Source: an uncultured Bacteroidales bacterium | Lineage (GTDB): Bacteria > Bacteroidota > Bacteroidia > Bacteroidales > WCHB1-69 | Length of the DNA: 64,000 bases | Reading direction: 5' to 3' | Assembly (NCBI GenBank): GCA_947169105.1 | Contig: CAMVOL010000006.1 | Location: 21,721 to 85,720, forward strand | Part shown: piece by piece, positions 61,716 to 64,000 of the stretch | How the letters are laid out: every line of letters begins with the position of its first letter | How positions within the stretch are numbered: the stretch's first letter is position 1 | Program-made: the position numbers and the translations under genes | Notes under the pieces: model-generated | The model's input: only the letters and a program-made list of their open reading frames with translations | What the model was told of the DNA's origin: nothing | The model's database searches: none

Positions 61716-62624
61716 ATGGGAAAAGCGAAACCGAAGTCCGTACGCATCCTTCACACCAACCACCTCCGCTCCGGCTACGGCGAAAACGACATCACGCAGG
61801 AGCTGTTCACCGAAGCGGAAGTGACCTATGATGACAACGGCAACATATTGACCGAAAGGCACTTCAATTCCAACGGTGAACTGGAGTCGCGGGTGGCGAA
61901 CAGCTACGACAACGAAGGCCGTCCCACCGAATCGGCGCAGTTCGACAATTTCGACGAACTCTGCCAGAAGAACGTCTTCTACTACGGCGAAAACGGCCGT
62001 CTGGACCGCAAGGGCTGTTTCTACGGCGAAGGTTCGCCCGAGTACGCCACCGTCTATGTCTATGAGGACGGCCGCCTCGTCCGCGAGGACGCCTACGACG
62101 AAGAGGAGTTCGTCTGCACCGAAAAAGATTACGAATACGACGGCGCCGGCCATGTCACCAAAACGACCGAGTACGATGAGGACGGCAACGTGCTCTACCG
62201 CACCACCGACGAGTACGACGAGAACGGCCGCCTTGCCAAACGTCTCCGCGAAGAACCGCAGGAGCACGACAGCCGCACCTTCGTCTATGCCTACGACGAA
62301 CAGGGCAACAAGACCAAGGAGCTGATGTACAACTTCGACGGGAAGCTGATTGCCAAGGCCTACTACCGCTACGACGAACAGGGGCATAATGTGGAGATGG
62401 AGGAGGAAAACCTCGACATCTTCCGTCTGACCCAATACACCTACGACGGCGACAACTGCGTGAAAATCACCCAGTTCGACAAAGACCGAATGGCACTCTC
62501 CTACTCCGTTTACGAATACAACGACAACGGCGATGTGGTCCGTATCGAGAACCACAGCCGCGACGAGGTGGATCCGTCGGTTCTTCGTACCGTTTCCGCC
62601 CTCGAATACCAAATCGAGTATTAA
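61716..62624 (+). CDS. YD-repeat protein without signal peptide
   Basis: A 302-residue acidic protein made almost wholly of about 20-residue tandem units of the form YDxxGNxxxExxFxxxGxL, the Rhs/YD type. Unlike Rhs toxins it is short, has no signal peptide, no membrane segment and no C-terminal toxin domain. It probably forms a beta-sheet array inside the cell. It follows pckA by 13 bases and may share its transcript. Function unknown. Confidence 0.7.
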   Translation: MGKAKPKSVRILHTNHLRSGYGENDITQELFTEAEVTYDDNGNILTERHFNSNGELESRVANSYDNEGRPTESAQFDNFDELCQKNVFYYGENGRLDRKGCFYGEGSPEYATVYVYEDGRLVREDAYDEEEFVCTEKDYEYDGAGHVTKTTEYDEDGNVLYRTTDEYDENGRLAKRLREEPQEHDSRTFVYAYDEQGNKTKELMYNFDGKLIAKAYYRYDEQGHNVEMEEENLDIFRLTQYTYDGDNCVKITQFDKDRMALSYSVYEYNDNGDVVRIENHSRDEVDPSVLRTVSALEYQIEY

Positions 62625-62625
62625 C

Positions 62626-63249
62626 ATGGAAGAGAAAACGCAGGCACGAAAAGGACATTTTTGGTTGGGGCTCTCCGTAGGGCTGCTGATCGGCATCCTG
62701 CTTGCCTGCGGCTTCTATTTTCTGGACAAATACACCTCTTTGGAGATGCTCCGTTTCCAGCGTGCAAACACCGAAACAGCCGCCACTGACACGGTCGTGC
62801 AAATTGTGGAGACGCCCGTCCGCACGAAGAAAGCGGCGGTCAAAAGCGACACGCTCGCCCCGAACGTCACCGAAGTGCCCGCTGATACCACCGACACCGA
62901 GGTAACGGATGATTTCGTGGCGTACGACACCGACGACCTGATGCTGGATATGGATGAGGGAACGAAGCCTGTGGTCAAGACCAAAGGGATTGCCAGCCGC
63001 CGCGTCCGAGTCATTAGCAACAACGAGGGGACTGGAACCGAACCCGATTTCGACTTCTTCGATGTGGAGGAGTGGAGCGAGCCTGTCAAGAACCGCCATT
63101 CCTACCAGCGGAAAGGAAATATTCTGAAAATCAAAGGTGTGAGTATCAATTCCATAGAAATCGAATGGAAGGACGAATACCGCCTCCTTTACAACGGACA
63201 CGCCTACCCCATCCCCGAAAATGCGGAATTTACCCGCCTTTCCGAATAA
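62626..63249 (+). CDS. Single-span membrane protein of unknown function
   Basis: 207 residues from ATG at 62626. One transmembrane segment (LGLSVGLLIGILLACGFYF, about 13-31) is followed by a Thr/Asp-rich, probably disordered periplasmic stretch (about 45-125). A small beta-rich end follows with KGNILKIKGVSINSIEIEWKD. It starts 1 base after the YD-repeat gene and 12 before the sulfatase gene. Confidence 0.65.
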   Translation: MEEKTQARKGHFWLGLSVGLLIGILLACGFYFLDKYTSLEMLRFQRANTETAATDTVVQIVETPVRTKKAAVKSDTLAPNVTEVPADTTDTEVTDDFVAYDTDDLMLDMDEGTKPVVKTKGIASRRVRVISNNEGTGTEPDFDFFDVEEWSEPVKNRHSYQRKGNILKIKGVSINSIEIEWKDEYRLLYNGHAYPIPENAEFTRLSE

Positions 63250-63261
63250 GCCGAAACTGCC

Positions 63262-64000
63262 ATGAAAACCTCCCTCATCAGCTACGCCCGACGGATTGGC
63301 CGATACCTGCTTTTTCTTTTCCTTGCCTTCGTCCTTGAACGGACGGCTTTTCTGCTGGTAAACTTTTCCGCCGCAGCAAAAAGTTCCTTCACGGAGGTTT
63401 TCGCCACCTATTTCCACGCTTTCCATCTGGACCTTTCCGCTGCGTGCTATATGCTTGTATTGCCGCTGATATTCCTTTCGTTGCAACTTTTTTTCAAGAA
63501 AAAATGGCCCGAACGGATTTTGGACGGCTACACGTTGCTGGTCGTTATCGTGCTTGTTTTCACCGCATTAGGGAACATCATCCTCTACAAAGAGTGGGAT
63601 ACAAAGCTGAACTACAAGATTTGGGCGTACCTGCACAATCCGATGGAGGTGGTGCGTACGGCGACGTGGCTCCAGCTCACCGTGGGGCTGCTGGCGGGCG
63701 CAGGACTGACCATCCTCTACTTCTGGCTCTACCGCCACTGGTTCGCCCGTCCGGATATTCCGGCACTACCTCGCTTCCGTTGGCTTCCGTTTGTATTGAT
63801 AATCTTTGTTTTACCGCTCAATTTCGTCGGGATGCGCGGCCATATCGGCGGAATACCGATTTCGCAGAGCAGCGCCTATTTTTCCAAGAACCAAGTATTG
63901 AACGATGCCGCCGTGAACACGCAATGGCACCTGATGAAAAGCACGCTGCGTTTCGGGAGATCCAACGAAGGGAATCCCTACGTGTTTATGCCACAGGCAG
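63262..64000 (+). CDS. LTA-synthase-like (sulfatase-family) membrane protein, 3' end cut by window
   Basis: The visible 246 residues start MKTSLISYARRIGRY and contain five hydrophobic helices, with FHAFHLDLSAACYMLVLP and a soluble part beginning near GHIGGIPISQSS. This matches the N-terminus of LTA-synthase/phosphoethanolamine-transferase family proteins of Bacteroidota, which modify surface glycolipids. The catalytic sulfatase-type domain would lie beyond the window. Confidence 0.75.
   Translation, partial: MKTSLISYARRIGRYLLFLFLAFVLERTAFLLVNFSAAAKSSFTEVFATYFHAFHLDLSAACYMLVLPLIFLSLQLFFKKKWPERILDGYTLLVVIVLVFTALGNIILYKEWDTKLNYKIWAYLHNPMEVVRTATWLQLTVGLLAGAGLTILYFWLYRHWFARPDIPALPRFRWLPFVLIIFVLPLNFVGMRGHIGGIPISQSSAYFSKNQVLNDAAVNTQWHLMKSTLRFGRSNEGNPYVFMPQA

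Overview
The window comes from a bacterium of the phylum Bacteroidota, most likely order Bacteroidales. Nearly every transcription unit is preceded by the Bacteroidota -7 promoter element TAnnTTTG (17 plus-unit or minus-unit copies plus one orphan are listed). Shine-Dalgarno motifs are mostly weak. Several gene neighbourhoods are typical of the group: tig-clpP-clpX, batC-batD-batE, a porin-like barrel gene with uppS, bamA and Skp-like genes, and coaX-barrel-TPR-lptC. The genome encodes a Gram-negative envelope (BamA, Skp, LptC, a LpxL-like acyltransferase). The genus cannot be read from the sequence.

Layout: 1-3284 holds the minus-strand tig-clpP-clpX proteostasis operon, with clpX cut by the window edge. 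3552-15926 is a plus-strand defence island between core genes: a type I restriction-modification system (hsdM, hsdS, hsdR, with a YgjP-like metallopeptidase) carrying insertions. These are a DUF1016/YhcG nuclease, an unrecognised 556-residue protein with a PD-(D/E)XK-like motif, an ATPase plus DUF4435/TOPRIM pair that resembles the PARIS anti-phage system, and a four-helix-bundle gene. The cargo between hsdS and hsdR is clearly more AT-rich than the hsd genes (one 60-base row at 9181 has 18 G+C, one at 13501 has 32). It is bounded by short repeats and by two stubs that look like starts of lost BRO-N genes.

15969-26359 contains yigZ, recG, secreted proteins, a minus-strand barrel-PHP phosphatase-M28 peptidase operon, a lipoprotein gene whose start codon seems to be lost, and an Rpn-type nuclease gene. 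26577-31269 is batC-batD-batE and an RlmL-type rRNA methyltransferase. 31280-38980 holds paired TPR proteins, a DedA-family protein, aroE, a GmhB-like phosphatase, a lipid acyltransferase, a periplasmic binding protein and gap. 38991-46450 carries a DNA glycosylase and the envelope-biogenesis block (barrel, uppS, bamA, three Skp-like genes, tatD).

46451-56672 has a repeat-rich spacer, a lysine-fermentation dehydrogenase (kdd), a minus-strand pssA-LOG pair, and a seven-gene unit from an EnvC-like protein to lptC that ends at a strong terminator. 56705-64000 holds a glycogen debranching enzyme, ribD, tRNA-Ser(UGA) with its own promoter and terminator inside a large nested inverted repeat, pckA, a YD-repeat protein, a membrane-anchored protein and the start of an LTA-synthase-like gene.

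The most interesting part is the defence island. It combines restriction with a module of the type that answers anti-restriction proteins, and it keeps visible scars of cassette exchange. No tools were available, so family assignments rest on motif and architecture recognition.
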